Origin: UBA2588 sp002339805
Lineage (GTDB): Bacteria; Chloroflexota; Dehalococcoidia; Lucifugimonadales; UBA3495
Reading direction: 5' to 3'
Length of the DNA: 64,000 nucleotides
Assembly: GCA_045562555.1 (NCBI GenBank)
Contig: JBJKVO010000001.1
Span: 62,001-126,000, forward strand
A program made the position numbers and the translations under genes. The notes beneath the pieces are model-generated. The model had not been told where the DNA came from. It saw only the letters and a program-made list of their open reading frames with translations, and made no database searches. Shown piece by piece: positions 44,612 to 53,694 of this stretch; positions within the stretch are counted from its first letter, which is position 1, and each line of letters opens with the position of its first letter.

Positions 44612-45463
44612 GTGCAAAAATTACCGTTAGAAGTTATCGAGCTGATCAAATTAGCACTTCGAGAAGATCAAGCATTTAATGATCCAACTACCAGCGCTCT
44701 GATTGATCCTTCACTAGAAGTCTCTGGGCAATTAATTGCTAAACAAGAAGGGATAATATCAGGGATCGAAGTATTTATTGCTACATTTGCATATATTGAT
44801 AGTGATATTGTTTTCGATCGAACCCTTCATGATGGTGATCAAGTTATCAATGGACAATCCATAATAGATTTTCATGGTTCTGCTTCCAGTATTTTAAGAG
44901 GAGAAAGGACCGCATTGAATTTCATACAGAGAATGAGTGGGATAGCCTCGGAAACTAACAAGTATGTGAAATTGGTTGAAGATTTGAAAGCTACAATAGT
45001 TGATACTAGAAAAACTGCACCTGGTCATAGGTACCTGGATAAATATTCAGTGATGATGGGTGGAGGTAGTAATCACCGGTTCAATCTATCAGATGGTATA
45101 TTGATCAAAGATAATCATTTGGTTGTGTTAAAGAAAATAGGACTGGATAACAGAGATGCGGTAATTCAAGCAGTAAACCGTTCTTCACATACTATTAATG
45201 TTGAGATAGAAGTAGAGAGCATAGAAGAAGTGGAAACTGCATTGTCTGCTGGAGCCCAAATCATAATGCTGGATAATATGGACGTTAATACTATGTCTGA
45301 AGCGGTCAGTTTGATTGATGGCAAGGCAGTCGTTGAAGCTTCTGGAGGAATTAACTTGAACACAGTTAGATCCGTTGCTGAGACAGGTGTTGACCTGATA
45401 TCAGTTGGTTCATTGACCCACTCTGTACAGGGATTAGACCTAAGCTTAGATATACAAAATTAA
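44612..45463 (+). CDS. nadC: nicotinate-nucleotide pyrophosphorylase (carboxylating)
   Basis: Makes nicotinate mononucleotide from quinolinate and PRPP, 283 residues. Seen: ALREDQAFNDPTT near residue 12, NFIQRMSGIAS, the PRPP-loop VDTRKTAPGHRYLDKYSV, GGGSNHRFNLSDGILIKDNH, and the late VEASGGINLNTV. The start is GTG with AGGGAG nine bases upstream. It follows nadA and is 17 bases from the CMD gene. Confidence 0.94.
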   Translation: MQKLPLEVIELIKLALREDQAFNDPTTSALIDPSLEVSGQLIAKQEGIISGIEVFIATFAYIDSDIVFDRTLHDGDQVINGQSIIDFHGSASSILRGERTALNFIQRMSGIASETNKYVKLVEDLKATIVDTRKTAPGHRYLDKYSVMMGGGSNHRFNLSDGILIKDNHLVVLKKIGLDNRDAVIQAVNRSSHTINVEIEVESIEEVETALSAGAQIIMLDNMDVNTMSEAVSLIDGKAVVEASGGINLNTVRSVAETGVDLISVGSLTHSVQGLDLSLDIQN

Positions 45464-45480
45464 TAATTGGAGGAATTAGA

Positions 45481-46029
45481 ATGGCAAGACTAAATAATAT
45501 TAACAGGGACGAACTGTCGAGTTCTGATCAAGAATACTATGACTCTATAGTAGGGAGCAGAGGAAGTGTTAGAGGTCCATATGGCGTATTGCTGCATAGC
45601 CCTGATTTAGCATCGAGAATAGCTCATACAGGAACTTATGTTAGGTTTGAGCTTGATTTGCCAGAGTCTTTAAAAGAAACTGTCATTATTACAGCTGCGA
45701 GAGAGATTCGGAACCAGTATGAATTCGCGGCTCATGCAAGACTGGCGAGAGCGGCTGGAGTTGCTGAATCTACGATTACCACTATAGCTCAGGGTAAATC
45801 TATAGATTCATTGCCTGAAGATGAGAAACTGCTAGTGACTTATGCCCAACAGTTGATTAGAGATCACAAAATACAAGATGACGTGTTTAATGCTGTGAGT
45901 GAGAAATATGGGATAAAGAAAACAGTAGATATTACAGCATTGATTGGACATTATCTTTTGGTAGGCCAGATTTTGAGTGCTTTCGAAGTCGATCTTGCTG
46001 AAGGTATGACCGCTGAGATAACAGACTAG
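45481..46029 (+). CDS. carboxymuconolactone decarboxylase-family protein
   Basis: All-helical AhpD/CMD-like protein of 182 residues. The block REIRNQYEFAAHARLARAAG matches the family core and supplies Glu and His, but the redox C-x-x-C of AhpD is absent, so a peroxidase role is unlikely. GGAGG lies before the ATG. It is co-oriented with nadC and the DinB gene at short distances. Function unknown; many such proteins trimerise. Confidence 0.82.
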   Translation: MARLNNINRDELSSSDQEYYDSIVGSRGSVRGPYGVLLHSPDLASRIAHTGTYVRFELDLPESLKETVIITAAREIRNQYEFAAHARLARAAGVAESTITTIAQGKSIDSLPEDEKLLVTYAQQLIRDHKIQDDVFNAVSEKYGIKKTVDITALIGHYLLVGQILSAFEVDLAEGMTAEITD

Positions 46030-46038
46030 GAAAGATCT

Positions 46039-46593
46039 ATGGTCACCCCTCATAAAGAAATATTATTTGGGTGTTTAAGCTTTACTTGGGAAATGATTGA
46101 CTTAGCCATTGAAGATTTGTCGCATGAACAGCTTGTTCAAATGCCTTCTCCTAACGCTAATTCGATAGCGTGGACCTTGTGGCATATGAGTAGGGTTTTT
46201 GACTCTCTAATTAGTATACATTTGCTTAAATGTCCTCAATTATGGTCGTCAGAAGGTTGGGAAGCTAAATTTAATATACCGTCTGGACAGGAAGATCGAG
46301 GTGTTGGATGGACTATAGAAGAAGTGAGTGGCTGGGCCCCTCCCGATAAAGACACTGTGATAGGTTATTATGAAGCTGTGAAATTGCTTATGACCGATTA
46401 TATTGAATCTCTCACAGAATCTGAGATTATTCGGACCGTAGATATCCCTGTAGTTACGTCAGGTATTTCAGGGATTGATTCGAAGTCTGTGGGAGCTGCC
46501 TTTGGGAGACGCGTGTGGGATTACGTAAGTCATGCAGGGCATATATCTTATATTCGTGGATTAATAGTAGGCCCAGGGTGGTATATCCGGTAG
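46039..46593 (+). CDS. DinB-family (DUF664-like) putative metalloenzyme
   Basis: Four-helix bundle protein of 184 residues. Three His expected to bind a metal lie in LWHMSRVFDSL near residue 49 and in SHAGHISYIRG at the C-terminal part. Relatives are thiol-dependent S-transferases such as mycothiol or bacillithiol enzymes. AGGAAAG precedes the ATG. It lies last in the miaB-nadA-nadC run, convergent with dtd, with a 14-base gap. Confidence 0.83.
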   Translation: MVTPHKEILFGCLSFTWEMIDLAIEDLSHEQLVQMPSPNANSIAWTLWHMSRVFDSLISIHLLKCPQLWSSEGWEAKFNIPSGQEDRGVGWTIEEVSGWAPPDKDTVIGYYEAVKLLMTDYIESLTESEIIRTVDIPVVTSGISGIDSKSVGAAFGRRVWDYVSHAGHISYIRGLIVGPGWYIR

Positions 46594-46607
46594 CTTTGAA
46601 TTAACTC

Positions 46608-47054
46608 TTAAGCCATATCACTGTCGATTATTAAGGTTACTGGGCCATCGTTGACGATGTTTACCTGCATGTCTGCTCCGAATTCACCGGTTTTTACGTT
46701 ATGTACGACTGATTTACATTTGTCTACGAAAGACTGATATAGAGGTTCTGCAACTTCTGGCTTCGCTGCATTAGTAAAATCGGGTCTGCGCCCTTTTTTG
46801 ACAGAGGCAGGCAATGTGAATTGGCTCACTACTAACAAATCTCCTCTAATATCCTGAATAGATAAATCGAAATTATTATTATCTGATTCAAACAATCTCA
46901 AACTTAAAACTTTATTAGATACGTAATCAACTTCATTATATGTATCAGTTGATGTGATTCCTAGAAGGACAACTAAGCCTCGGTTTATGCATCTTAGTGT
47001 TTGATTATCAATCAATACGGAAGCTTGGGATACTTTTTGAATAAGGCCTATCAA
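46608..47054 (-). CDS. dtd: D-aminoacyl-tRNA deacylase
   Basis: Removes D-amino acids from mischarged tRNAs, 148 residues. It opens MIGLIQKVSQASV, aligning with MIALIQRVTRASV of E. coli Dtd, so the TTG at 47054 is the start. The catalytic block SQFTLPASVKKGRRPDF and the cross-subunit NDGPVTLIID are present. It is the last of the rpsU-fmdB-dtd run. Confidence 0.93.
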   Translation of the reverse strand: MIGLIQKVSQASVLIDNQTLRCINRGLVVLLGITSTDTYNEVDYVSNKVLSLRLFESDNNNFDLSIQDIRGDLLVVSQFTLPASVKKGRRPDFTNAAKPEVAEPLYQSFVDKCKSVVHNVKTGEFGADMQVNIVNDGPVTLIIDSDMA

Positions 47055-47072
47055 TTTAGATAGAGTGCCTGG

Positions 47073-47387
47073 TTATTCTGAATTGGATGAAGAAGATGTT
47101 GTGCTAGATGAAGTGTCTGAGGTTTTATTAGAATCACTCTTAGTTTCATTAGAGCTATTGCTTTCTTTCTTGGTTTCTGGTTTTGTAGAAGGCGTAGATG
47201 AAGACTTCTGTCTCCCGTAATCTGTGGTGTAAAATCCAGAGCCCTTATATATGACCGGTACGGAATGGAATATTCTCCTGCCTTCTCCTGAGCAGTCTGG
47301 GCAACTACCTTTACCTGCTTCAGCAAATGTTTGGGTTAATTCAAACTCATTTGCACAATTCGTGCATTTATAATCGTATCTGGGCAT
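47073..47387 (-). CDS. FmdB-family zinc-ribbon protein with disordered Ser/Thr tail
   Basis: 104 residues. The FmdB-type head MPRYDYKCTNCANEFELTQ with a later CPDC pair forms a zinc ribbon. The last 45 residues are Ser/Thr/Lys/Asn-rich and look disordered. The start is ATG 47387, with TTAGGAG eight bases before it. It lies 34 bases after rpsU. The role of FmdB proteins is not settled; they often accompany translation genes. Confidence 0.88.
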   Translation of the reverse strand: MPRYDYKCTNCANEFELTQTFAEAGKGSCPDCSGEGRRIFHSVPVIYKGSGFYTTDYGRQKSSSTPSTKPETKKESNSSNETKSDSNKTSDTSSSTTSSSSNSE

Positions 47388-47421
47388 TGAATAATCTCCT
47401 AACAAGTAGAGATAACAAATG

Positions 47422-47610
47422 TTATCTTGTTCTTTGTCTACGGCGACGACGAGCTGCTCTTTGTTCAGCTATGCGAACTTTTTGAGCTTTACTTCGGAAG
47501 AACCTTCGGTCCTTTAATTCTCTTAATATGCCAGCGTGTTGTACCGATGCTCTGAACCGGTTAACTAAGCTTTCTGGGCTTTCACCCTCTCTAGGGGTTA
47601 CATAAGCCAT
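47422..47610 (-). CDS. rpsU: 30S ribosomal protein bS21
   Basis: 62-residue basic ribosomal protein. The head MAYVTPREGESPESLVNRFR and the Arg-rich tail ARRRRRQRTR are standard for bS21, which sits near the anti-Shine-Dalgarno region of the small subunit. First gene of the run with fmdB and dtd. The 164-base spacer on its upstream side is AT-rich and divergent from the glycosyltransferase. Confidence 0.95.
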   Translation of the reverse strand: MAYVTPREGESPESLVNRFRASVQHAGILRELKDRRFFRSKAQKVRIAEQRAARRRRRQRTR

Positions 47611-47774
47611 AAAATTTTCCTCGATAATTAATTAAAATTCATAATTCACGAGCACACAATTTATCATATATGTGCTCATATATCAATGTCATTAGATATG
47701 AAAATGTGTATGATGAGATATACCATCAGGTTATATATAAACCTACAAACTTTCTATAAAAAGAAGGAGGCATT

Positions 47775-48779
47775 GTGAAAGTTTGCATTCCTGGGAACAA
47801 TAAAGGATCAGGAGGACCTAATTCCTTTAAACGAAACTTAATTAAAGAGCTGATTAATCTGGGTATCGATGTGGATACAGGATTTTCGTCTACAGGAATA
47901 GACGTCGTCCTACTTGTAGGAGGTACTCGTAATATCAATTGGCTAAGAAAGCTTAGGAGTTCAAATATTCCAGTTATTCAGAGATTAGGCCCCATGAATT
48001 GGCTTCATCAGTATGAATCAATCCTCAATAGCCATAAGTGGAGAAGTGTTGTGAGGAATTCTATTTTATTTAGGATTAGAGAAAATTTTGCGAACCATGT
48101 GATATATCAAAGTGAATTCTGTAAAACATGGTGGACTGATGTAAAAGGACAAGATAAGTGCGGTAATACGGTAATATATAATGGAGTGGACACTTCGTTA
48201 TTCAACCCCGAAACATTGCAACTATCTTCTGAAGCGCTACGATTGATATCAGTGGAAGGTAATTTAGCTTACACTCAACAGGTTTACAGAACTCCAGTGG
48301 AACTGACCACTTTATTAAAACAAAAAGATATAAACGTAGAATTAACCCTTGTTGGGGATATAGACAGTAAAGGCCTACGGGAAATATGCAACTATGACTA
48401 TGTTAATTATGTTGGAAATATTCCCCATGTATCCATAAGAGAAATGCTTGTTACTCATGATATTTTTATATCCGGTGAAATAAATCCTGCATGTCCTAAT
48501 TCGCCACTTGAAGCAATGGCTTGTGGTTTACCAGTGGTAGGATTTGATACTGGAGCTTTGTCAGAACTGGTACTAGGAGGTTCGGGCTTATGCGCAGATT
48601 ATGGAGCAAATCCTTGGAAATTGGAGAAACCGGATATGAATAATCTATTAAATTCCACAATAAAGGTGAATGAAAATTTGGAGTATCACTCAACAAAAGC
48701 ATTACAAAACATAAAAAATAATTTTATGCTTAGTAACATGGCTAAAGAATATGTTAAAGTGTTTAAGACATTAATTTAA
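47775..48779 (+). CDS. glycosyltransferase, GT4-like
   Basis: Nucleotide-sugar glycosyltransferase of GT-B fold, 334 residues. The N-terminal block CIPGNNKGSGGPNSFKRNL is an acceptor-side loop. The C-terminal SPLEAMACGLPVVGFDTGAL has the Glu-x7-Glu-type motif that binds the nucleotide sugar. The start is GTG with AAGGAGG seven bases before it. It precedes an alpha/beta hydrolase by 32 bases. Acceptor unknown; probably cell-envelope polysaccharide. Confidence 0.85.
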   Translation: MKVCIPGNNKGSGGPNSFKRNLIKELINLGIDVDTGFSSTGIDVVLLVGGTRNINWLRKLRSSNIPVIQRLGPMNWLHQYESILNSHKWRSVVRNSILFRIRENFANHVIYQSEFCKTWWTDVKGQDKCGNTVIYNGVDTSLFNPETLQLSSEALRLISVEGNLAYTQQVYRTPVELTTLLKQKDINVELTLVGDIDSKGLREICNYDYVNYVGNIPHVSIREMLVTHDIFISGEINPACPNSPLEAMACGLPVVGFDTGALSELVLGGSGLCADYGANPWKLEKPDMNNLLNSTIKVNENLEYHSTKALQNIKNNFMLSNMAKEYVKVFKTLI

Positions 48780-48811
48780 GTTTCCCCAATTCTACTTAAG
48801 GCTGGTGCAAT

Positions 48812-49606
48812 ATGGCAGTTAATGCTAGCGAACCTGTAGAGCAAGAATTAGTTCTTGCTAACACTAATGTAAAACTAAAAAAAGCGGGTTCAGGTGCCCC
48901 TTTGCTTATACTCCATAGTGAGATGGGCAACGCAGATTGGCTTAAATACCAGCAAGAACTGTCTAAAACACATACGGTGTATATGCTTTCTCATCCTGGC
49001 TGTCAGGGTTCAGATCAACCAGATTGGATTATGAACATGAGAGACTTGGCGGGTTGGTATCTCCAAGCGATAGAGGAGCTTGATATAACACCCGTCGATG
49101 TTATAGGTTTGTCTTTTGGTGGCTGGATTGCAGCAGAAATGGCAGTAATGTCACCACACTCATTTAAGAAAATGGTTTTGGTTGGTGCTGCTGGGGTTAA
49201 ACCGGAACAAGGAGAAATATTTGATATTTTTGGTGTGACACCTCAAGTGTTTCAAGAGAAAGCTTTTTTCGATCCTTCTAACACTCCGGAATATCAGATA
49301 GTTTGTCCTGACGAACTGACTGAAGAATTGGCTCTTGAATGGGAATATGCCAGAGAGTCTACATGTAGAGTTAGCTGGAAACCGTATATGTATTATCCTG
49401 GTCTTCCTAATTTGTTGAGCAGATTGAAAACTATGGAAACATTAATTATTTGGGGATCTGAAGATGCAATAGTTCCATTAAATTCAGGAGAAATATATAA
49501 TCGATCCATCAAAGGGTCTAAATTAGAAATAATAAAACAGTGTGGGCATAGGCCTGAAATTGAAAAAGCAGAAGAATTTCTTAAACTGGTAACTGATTTT
49601 TTGTAA
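48812..49606 (+). CDS. alpha/beta hydrolase (Ser nucleophile)
   Basis: 264-residue hydrolase with a complete triad: Ser in VIGLSFGGWIAAE, Asp in IIWGSEDAIVPLN, and His in IKQCGHRPEIEKAEEFL. The oxyanion region ILHSEMGNADWL is present. It lies just upstream of an LLM monooxygenase with 49 bases between them, so it may hydrolyse its product ester or lactone. Substrate unknown. Confidence 0.86.
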   Translation: MAVNASEPVEQELVLANTNVKLKKAGSGAPLLILHSEMGNADWLKYQQELSKTHTVYMLSHPGCQGSDQPDWIMNMRDLAGWYLQAIEELDITPVDVIGLSFGGWIAAEMAVMSPHSFKKMVLVGAAGVKPEQGEIFDIFGVTPQVFQEKAFFDPSNTPEYQIVCPDELTEELALEWEYARESTCRVSWKPYMYYPGLPNLLSRLKTMETLIIWGSEDAIVPLNSGEIYNRSIKGSKLEIIKQCGHRPEIEKAEEFLKLVTDFL

Positions 49607-49655
49607 GTGTTACGAGGGTAAGAACAAATTAAAAGTTTGACTGAGGAGATATAAG

Positions 49656-50897
49656 ATGCTAATAGGACACTTCACAGAACAGCCATGGCAGGATGATACC
49701 TCCGGATTGATGGGGACGCAAAGCACTGACTTAGGGATTAGCAATTCGTTTTACAATCCAGCTGTAGGTGCTAGCTTATACAACCGATATTTAGATGAAA
49801 AGCTTTACGCTGAAGAAATGGGATTTGATGCATTTATGTTGAATGAGCATCACAGTACTCCATTTTGTATGCAAGGTGTAACTAACATAGGAGCTGCAAT
49901 ACTAGCTCGTCAGACCAAAAAAGCTAAGATAATCATACTGGGTAATGTGCTTCCTATTTGGGACGATCCTTTGTGGCTTGCCGAACAATTGTCGATGATA
50001 GATATGATTTCATATGGCAGATTGGTGTCTGGTTTCGTACGAGGGGGAGGCAGAGAGAGTTTTGCTCACAATGCACCACCGCACTTTAATAGAGAAAGAT
50101 TTGAAGAAGCACATGATTTCATAATTAAGGCTTGGACTGAGCCAGGGCCTTGGAGATGGGAAGGCAAACACTATCAATATAGATATGTTAACCCTTGGGC
50201 CAGACCTTTACAGCAACCACATCCTCAGATTTGGATTCCCTCAACGGTTAGTGTGGAAACTGTTAAATGGACAGCTGAGCATCGGTATCCATTAGTCTTA
50301 TTAGCAACAAAATTGGAGCCTACTAGAGATGCATTTCAACTCTATCATGACACTGCTAAGGAGAATGGTTATAAGTCAGGTACTCAAAATCTAGCATACT
50401 TGTTTAAAGTCCATGTGGATGAGACAGAAGAGAAAGCAGATGAAGTAGCTAGAAAATACTTGTCAGGTGTTAGTAATCCATTCCTGGCAGGTAATGAAGG
50501 TCAAATCAACCCTGCTATTATGAGCCTTCCTGGTCATACTTCTAGAACTTCCAATAGGTTGCAGGCAGCATCTTTTGGTCCTGCAGGGCGATTCGGTACT
50601 AATAGACGACCTTATGAGGACCAGGTGGAGGATTTGACAATTATAAGTGGCACTCCTAAAACTGTGCTTCCTAAAATTAGACACGTCTTAGAATACTTGA
50701 GACCTGGCAGCATATTTTTCTGGGACGGTGATGGGGCGATGACTCATGAGGATCAGATGCGTAGCTTAAGACTCATGGGTGAAGAAGTAATACCGGCAGT
50801 TCGAGAAATGGGTAAAGAACTGGAATTATTTAGTTCTTTCGAAGTTGATCCTAGGACTGGAGAAAAAATTGAAACTTCAACAGAGGTTGCTAGTTAG
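49656..50897 (+). CDS. LLM-class flavin-dependent oxidoreductase (luciferase-like)
   Basis: Luciferase-fold monooxygenase of 413 residues, longer than the F420-type ones. Seen: EQPWQDDTSG at the N-terminus, MGFDAFMLNEHHSTPFCMQG, LPIWDDPLWLAEQLSMID, RLVSGFVRGGGRES and HPQIWIPST. FMN or FAD is the likely cofactor with a partner reductase elsewhere. AGGAGATATA precedes the ATG. Its stop overlaps the convergent lipoprotein gene by eight bases. Preceded by an alpha/beta hydrolase. Confidence 0.88.
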   Translation: MLIGHFTEQPWQDDTSGLMGTQSTDLGISNSFYNPAVGASLYNRYLDEKLYAEEMGFDAFMLNEHHSTPFCMQGVTNIGAAILARQTKKAKIIILGNVLPIWDDPLWLAEQLSMIDMISYGRLVSGFVRGGGRESFAHNAPPHFNRERFEEAHDFIIKAWTEPGPWRWEGKHYQYRYVNPWARPLQQPHPQIWIPSTVSVETVKWTAEHRYPLVLLATKLEPTRDAFQLYHDTAKENGYKSGTQNLAYLFKVHVDETEEKADEVARKYLSGVSNPFLAGNEGQINPAIMSLPGHTSRTSNRLQAASFGPAGRFGTNRRPYEDQVEDLTIISGTPKTVLPKIRHVLEYLRPGSIFFWDGDGAMTHEDQMRSLRLMGEEVIPAVREMGKELELFSSFEVDPRTGEKIETSTEVAS

Positions 50898-51768
50898 AAT
50901 GTATCACTGATATGAGTTTATCTATTGAATCACCAGAGTCATTAGATACATTGATATTAATCAGATTAAGTCCTAGGCCTAATTGGTATACATGCTCAAA
51001 CAATCCAACTTTGTTCGCAGCATCTAGTCGCTCAATTGTTATCGGTACCTGCACGTCATCAATTGTTAATTTCGCGTCAGGAGATGTTAGGCCAGAAATT
51101 TGTACGTAAGAAGAGCTGATCACAGTTTGATTTAATGGCTGAGTGATGCTTATGAACAAAGTTTGTGGGGCTGACTTAAAAATATTTATGGTTTTTGTGA
51201 TTAGCGATTCGCCTGCTGATTTAGATTCTATTGTAAATTGGTTGATGCCAGTGACTAATTCTACTTCAGAATAAAAATTGCCCTGTGTATCGATTTGAGA
51301 TATTGATTCGTTGATTGTTATGTTCGTACCTGGATCAGAGATCCCATAAATTATTACAGAATCAGAAGTGAACGAAGTATTGTTCAAAGGTCCTAGGATT
51401 TCCAGTATCGGGTCTATAGTTTCCGTAGGTGTTACTTTAGTTGACGCTGGTGCTGGAGTAGGCGAATTTGTTGGAGGAAAGCTTGTAGGAGACACTGCTT
51501 CAGTAGGGGCTGGAATTGCAGTAGGGACTGGAATTGCAGTAGGGGCTGGAGTATTAGGGGTTATATCTAGAGTAGCCTCAGGAATGATATTAACTACTGG
51601 TTGTGTGGGCATTATTACCTGTAATTTTGCCACATTAGGCTTAGTATTGTTTGTAATAGATTCTCTTGAAATGCTAGTTACGCACCCTATTGATGCAGGT
51701 ACTAACAGTATTATAATCATGATTAAAAATACTAATTTAAGATTATAGTAGTTTCTAAAAAGGGTCAT
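50890..51768 (-). CDS. secreted lipoprotein-like protein with Pro/Thr linker and Ig-like repeats
   Basis: 292 residues: a hydrophobic N-terminal segment (12-28) ending SIGC29, a possible though imperfect lipobox; a Pro/Thr-rich linker (about 60-115) with near-repeats such as PTAIPVPTAIPAPTE; then two Ig-like modules (about 118-205 and 206-290), each starting with an I-x-x-P-x-N-x-T type strand, like glucodextranase-B domains. It is probably anchored outside the cell. Its AAGGA site lies over the kinase stop, so it is coupled to the two-component genes. Function unknown; a surface or sensing partner is possible. Confidence 0.75.
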   Translation of the reverse strand: MTLFRNYYNLKLVFLIMIIILLVPASIGCVTSISRESITNNTKPNVAKLQVIMPTQPVVNIIPEATLDITPNTPAPTAIPVPTAIPAPTEAVSPTSFPPTNSPTPAPASTKVTPTETIDPILEILGPLNNTSFTSDSVIIYGISDPGTNITINESISQIDTQGNFYSEVELVTGINQFTIESKSAGESLITKTINIFKSAPQTLFISITQPLNQTVISSSYVQISGLTSPDAKLTIDDVQVPITIERLDAANKVGLFEHVYQLGLGLNLININVSNDSGDSIDKLISVIHSN

Positions 51769-51772
51769 GGGA

Positions 51773-52744
51773 TTACGAATTCCTTGTCAAGGGCATACTA
51801 AGGGTAAATTCAGTATAAGAATCCTTAGTTTGGTGATTCTCGCTTCGCACGGATAATTTACCTCCGTATCCTGTAGCCAATGTGTGAGCTATGAATAAGC
51901 CTAACCCAGAAGTAGTCTTCTCTTCTCCTCGGCCGATTTCTGGAGTCCATCCTCTATCGAATATGAGTTTTTGGTAAGGTTCTTCAATTCCTGGTCCGTC
52001 ATCTCTAACTTTGACCTTGAATGTATCTTCATTCTTGATTAGGCATATCTCTATACTTCTGGCGGCATATCGAATAGTGTTGTCAACTAGATTAGTAACT
52101 ATGTGCTCTATAGCTGCACTATTAGAAGGAACCACTCCGAAAGAAGGAGGCTCACTCCACCAAGTAATTTCTTTTCCGCTTTCTTTTGCTACCGGAGAAT
52201 ATCTATCGACAATTTTCCGAATAATGGATTCTGGTTCTACAGGTTGAATTTCTGATGATGGGGTAGGAAGTTCTAATTGAACTAAAGCTTGTATGTTAGA
52301 CATCATAAGTCGGAAATTAGGCACTTGTCTCTCTATTTCGTCTAGTAAATCTATTGTGGCATTGGAGCCTTCTTCATCAGTCGACAAAGATGCACGTAGT
52401 TCTCTTTCTTTCCCTAAAATCCTGCTTAGTGGCCTACCTAGATCGTGGTGAAATAGTTCAAAATACCGTTGAGTTATCATGCTCCATTGTTCAATAGTGC
52501 CTCTATCTACTCCTGTAGAAGTTTTTGTGCCTATAAATCTGGGCAATATATATGCACTTAGAATGAGTCCGGAACCAAATAGAACGACAATTAATCCCGC
52601 GTATGTTAGGGGTTCGATGATTAAAACGTAAGGAAAATATTCAGTACTGAACAAGGGAGACATTAGTACTAATAGTAATCCAGCAAATCCTATAGAAGCT
52701 CCTACGAGTTTTGCGATACGTTGTAATTTAGGGTAATTATACAT
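51773..52744 (-). CDS. sensor histidine kinase
   Basis: 323 residues. Two N-terminal membrane helices (about 12-65) leave almost no external loop. The HisKA part has the phosphorylated His in ELFHHDLGRPLSRI near 95. The ATPase part has N box HIVTNLVDNTIRYAA, G1 RDDGPGIEEP, F-box-like LIFDRG and G2 TTSGLGLFIA. Its ATG follows the response-regulator stop directly. Signal not apparent; the lipoprotein downstream could provide input. Confidence 0.88.
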   Translation of the reverse strand: MYNYPKLQRIAKLVGASIGFAGLLLVLMSPLFSTEYFPYVLIIEPLTYAGLIVVLFGSGLILSAYILPRFIGTKTSTGVDRGTIEQWSMITQRYFELFHHDLGRPLSRILGKERELRASLSTDEEGSNATIDLLDEIERQVPNFRLMMSNIQALVQLELPTPSSEIQPVEPESIIRKIVDRYSPVAKESGKEITWWSEPPSFGVVPSNSAAIEHIVTNLVDNTIRYAARSIEICLIKNEDTFKVKVRDDGPGIEEPYQKLIFDRGWTPEIGRGEEKTTSGLGLFIAHTLATGYGGKLSVRSENHQTKDSYTEFTLSMPLTRNS

Positions 52745-53539
52745 TTAGGAATTTTCTGGAGGAGACAAACGGTAACCTTGATCACGGATGTTCATGATTA
52801 GGTCGTTTGCGCCAAAACGTACTCCCATAGATTTACCTAGGGAATCTTTTATTTCCCTAATGCGTACGCGGAGTGATGCTCGAGCTTCTTCTCCTTCAAA
52901 GTATCTTTCAAGTCTACTGAACGGTACAAGCTCTGCTGGACTTTTGTACCAGGTTGTAGCTAGTTCTCTTAATATTTCGAATTTAATTCCGTTAATGTCA
53001 TCGATCAAAGTCTGAGTACCGTCATCAGACTTTACGTATACAACTTTATTATTTATATCTAAAGATATTTTATTTCCTAAACTCATTGAATCAGGGGTGT
53101 CACCAATGAGTCGCCTTAGCCTTAAGATTACTTCATCCGCTCCTGCTAATTTGTCTATAAAATCTACAGGAGAATTCCACTGTAAAGTTCCTTTAACTGC
53201 TATCTCTCTTTCTGGTCCCTGAGCATATTGAGTGAACATCAAAACTGGAAGTTTAGGATAAAGCCTTACTATTTTCTGCAGAATTTCAAGACCTTTGAAT
53301 TGATCATCTTTATGCTCTCCAAATCTTACGTCTAGTAACACTCCGTCAGGACTGGAATCTTCGATCGCGTAGAGAGCGAAACTTTCGTAATTGTCTCCAT
53401 TCTTGTGTGCATCCCCTAAATCTAGACATTCAGTAGCCCATCCCTCTTCTTCGAGTTTACGACACATATGTTTGACGATAGGAGACTCCCATTCGTCATC
53501 AATAACAAGTATTAATCCTTGTTTGGTTTCTGTTGACAT
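52745..53539 (-). CDS. OmpR/PhoB-type response regulator
   Basis: 264 residues. The N-terminal receiver has acidic residues VIDDEWE near 13 and a phospho-acceptor Asp in DGVLLDVRFG. The conserved Thr/Lys sites follow at VLMFTQYA and VDFIDKLA. The C-terminal winged helix (from about 160) ends GANDLIMNIRDQGYRLS, the typical wing. The receiver has an insertion after the Asp and is longer than usual. First gene of the RR-kinase-lipoprotein operon. DNA target unknown. Confidence 0.87.
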   Translation of the reverse strand: MSTETKQGLILVIDDEWESPIVKHMCRKLEEEGWATECLDLGDAHKNGDNYESFALYAIEDSSPDGVLLDVRFGEHKDDQFKGLEILQKIVRLYPKLPVLMFTQYAQGPEREIAVKGTLQWNSPVDFIDKLAGADEVILRLRRLIGDTPDSMSLGNKISLDINNKVVYVKSDDGTQTLIDDINGIKFEILRELATTWYKSPAELVPFSRLERYFEGEEARASLRVRIREIKDSLGKSMGVRFGANDLIMNIRDQGYRLSPPENS

Positions 53540-53694
53540 CTAAAATTACACTTTCAAGCTTAAAATTGATGATATTTTAATTTATAATGTTGCCATCAGT
53601 CGTGGATTTCATAGTCTGAATTATATCAATATTTAGATTATAAGTGGCTATGTTGGGTTTGGATAAACAATTAATGGATTGATAAAGGTTTAAT

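Noticed and set aside
47051..47326. 91-codon open frame overlapping fmdB in another frame
   Set aside because: Arises from the repetitive Ser/Thr tail of fmdB; the fmdB frame has the zinc-ribbon motif and a good ribosome-binding site.
51490..51560. Possible short tandem repeat array
   Set aside because: The repeats are the Pro/Thr/Ala linker codons of the lipoprotein gene, not an intergenic array.
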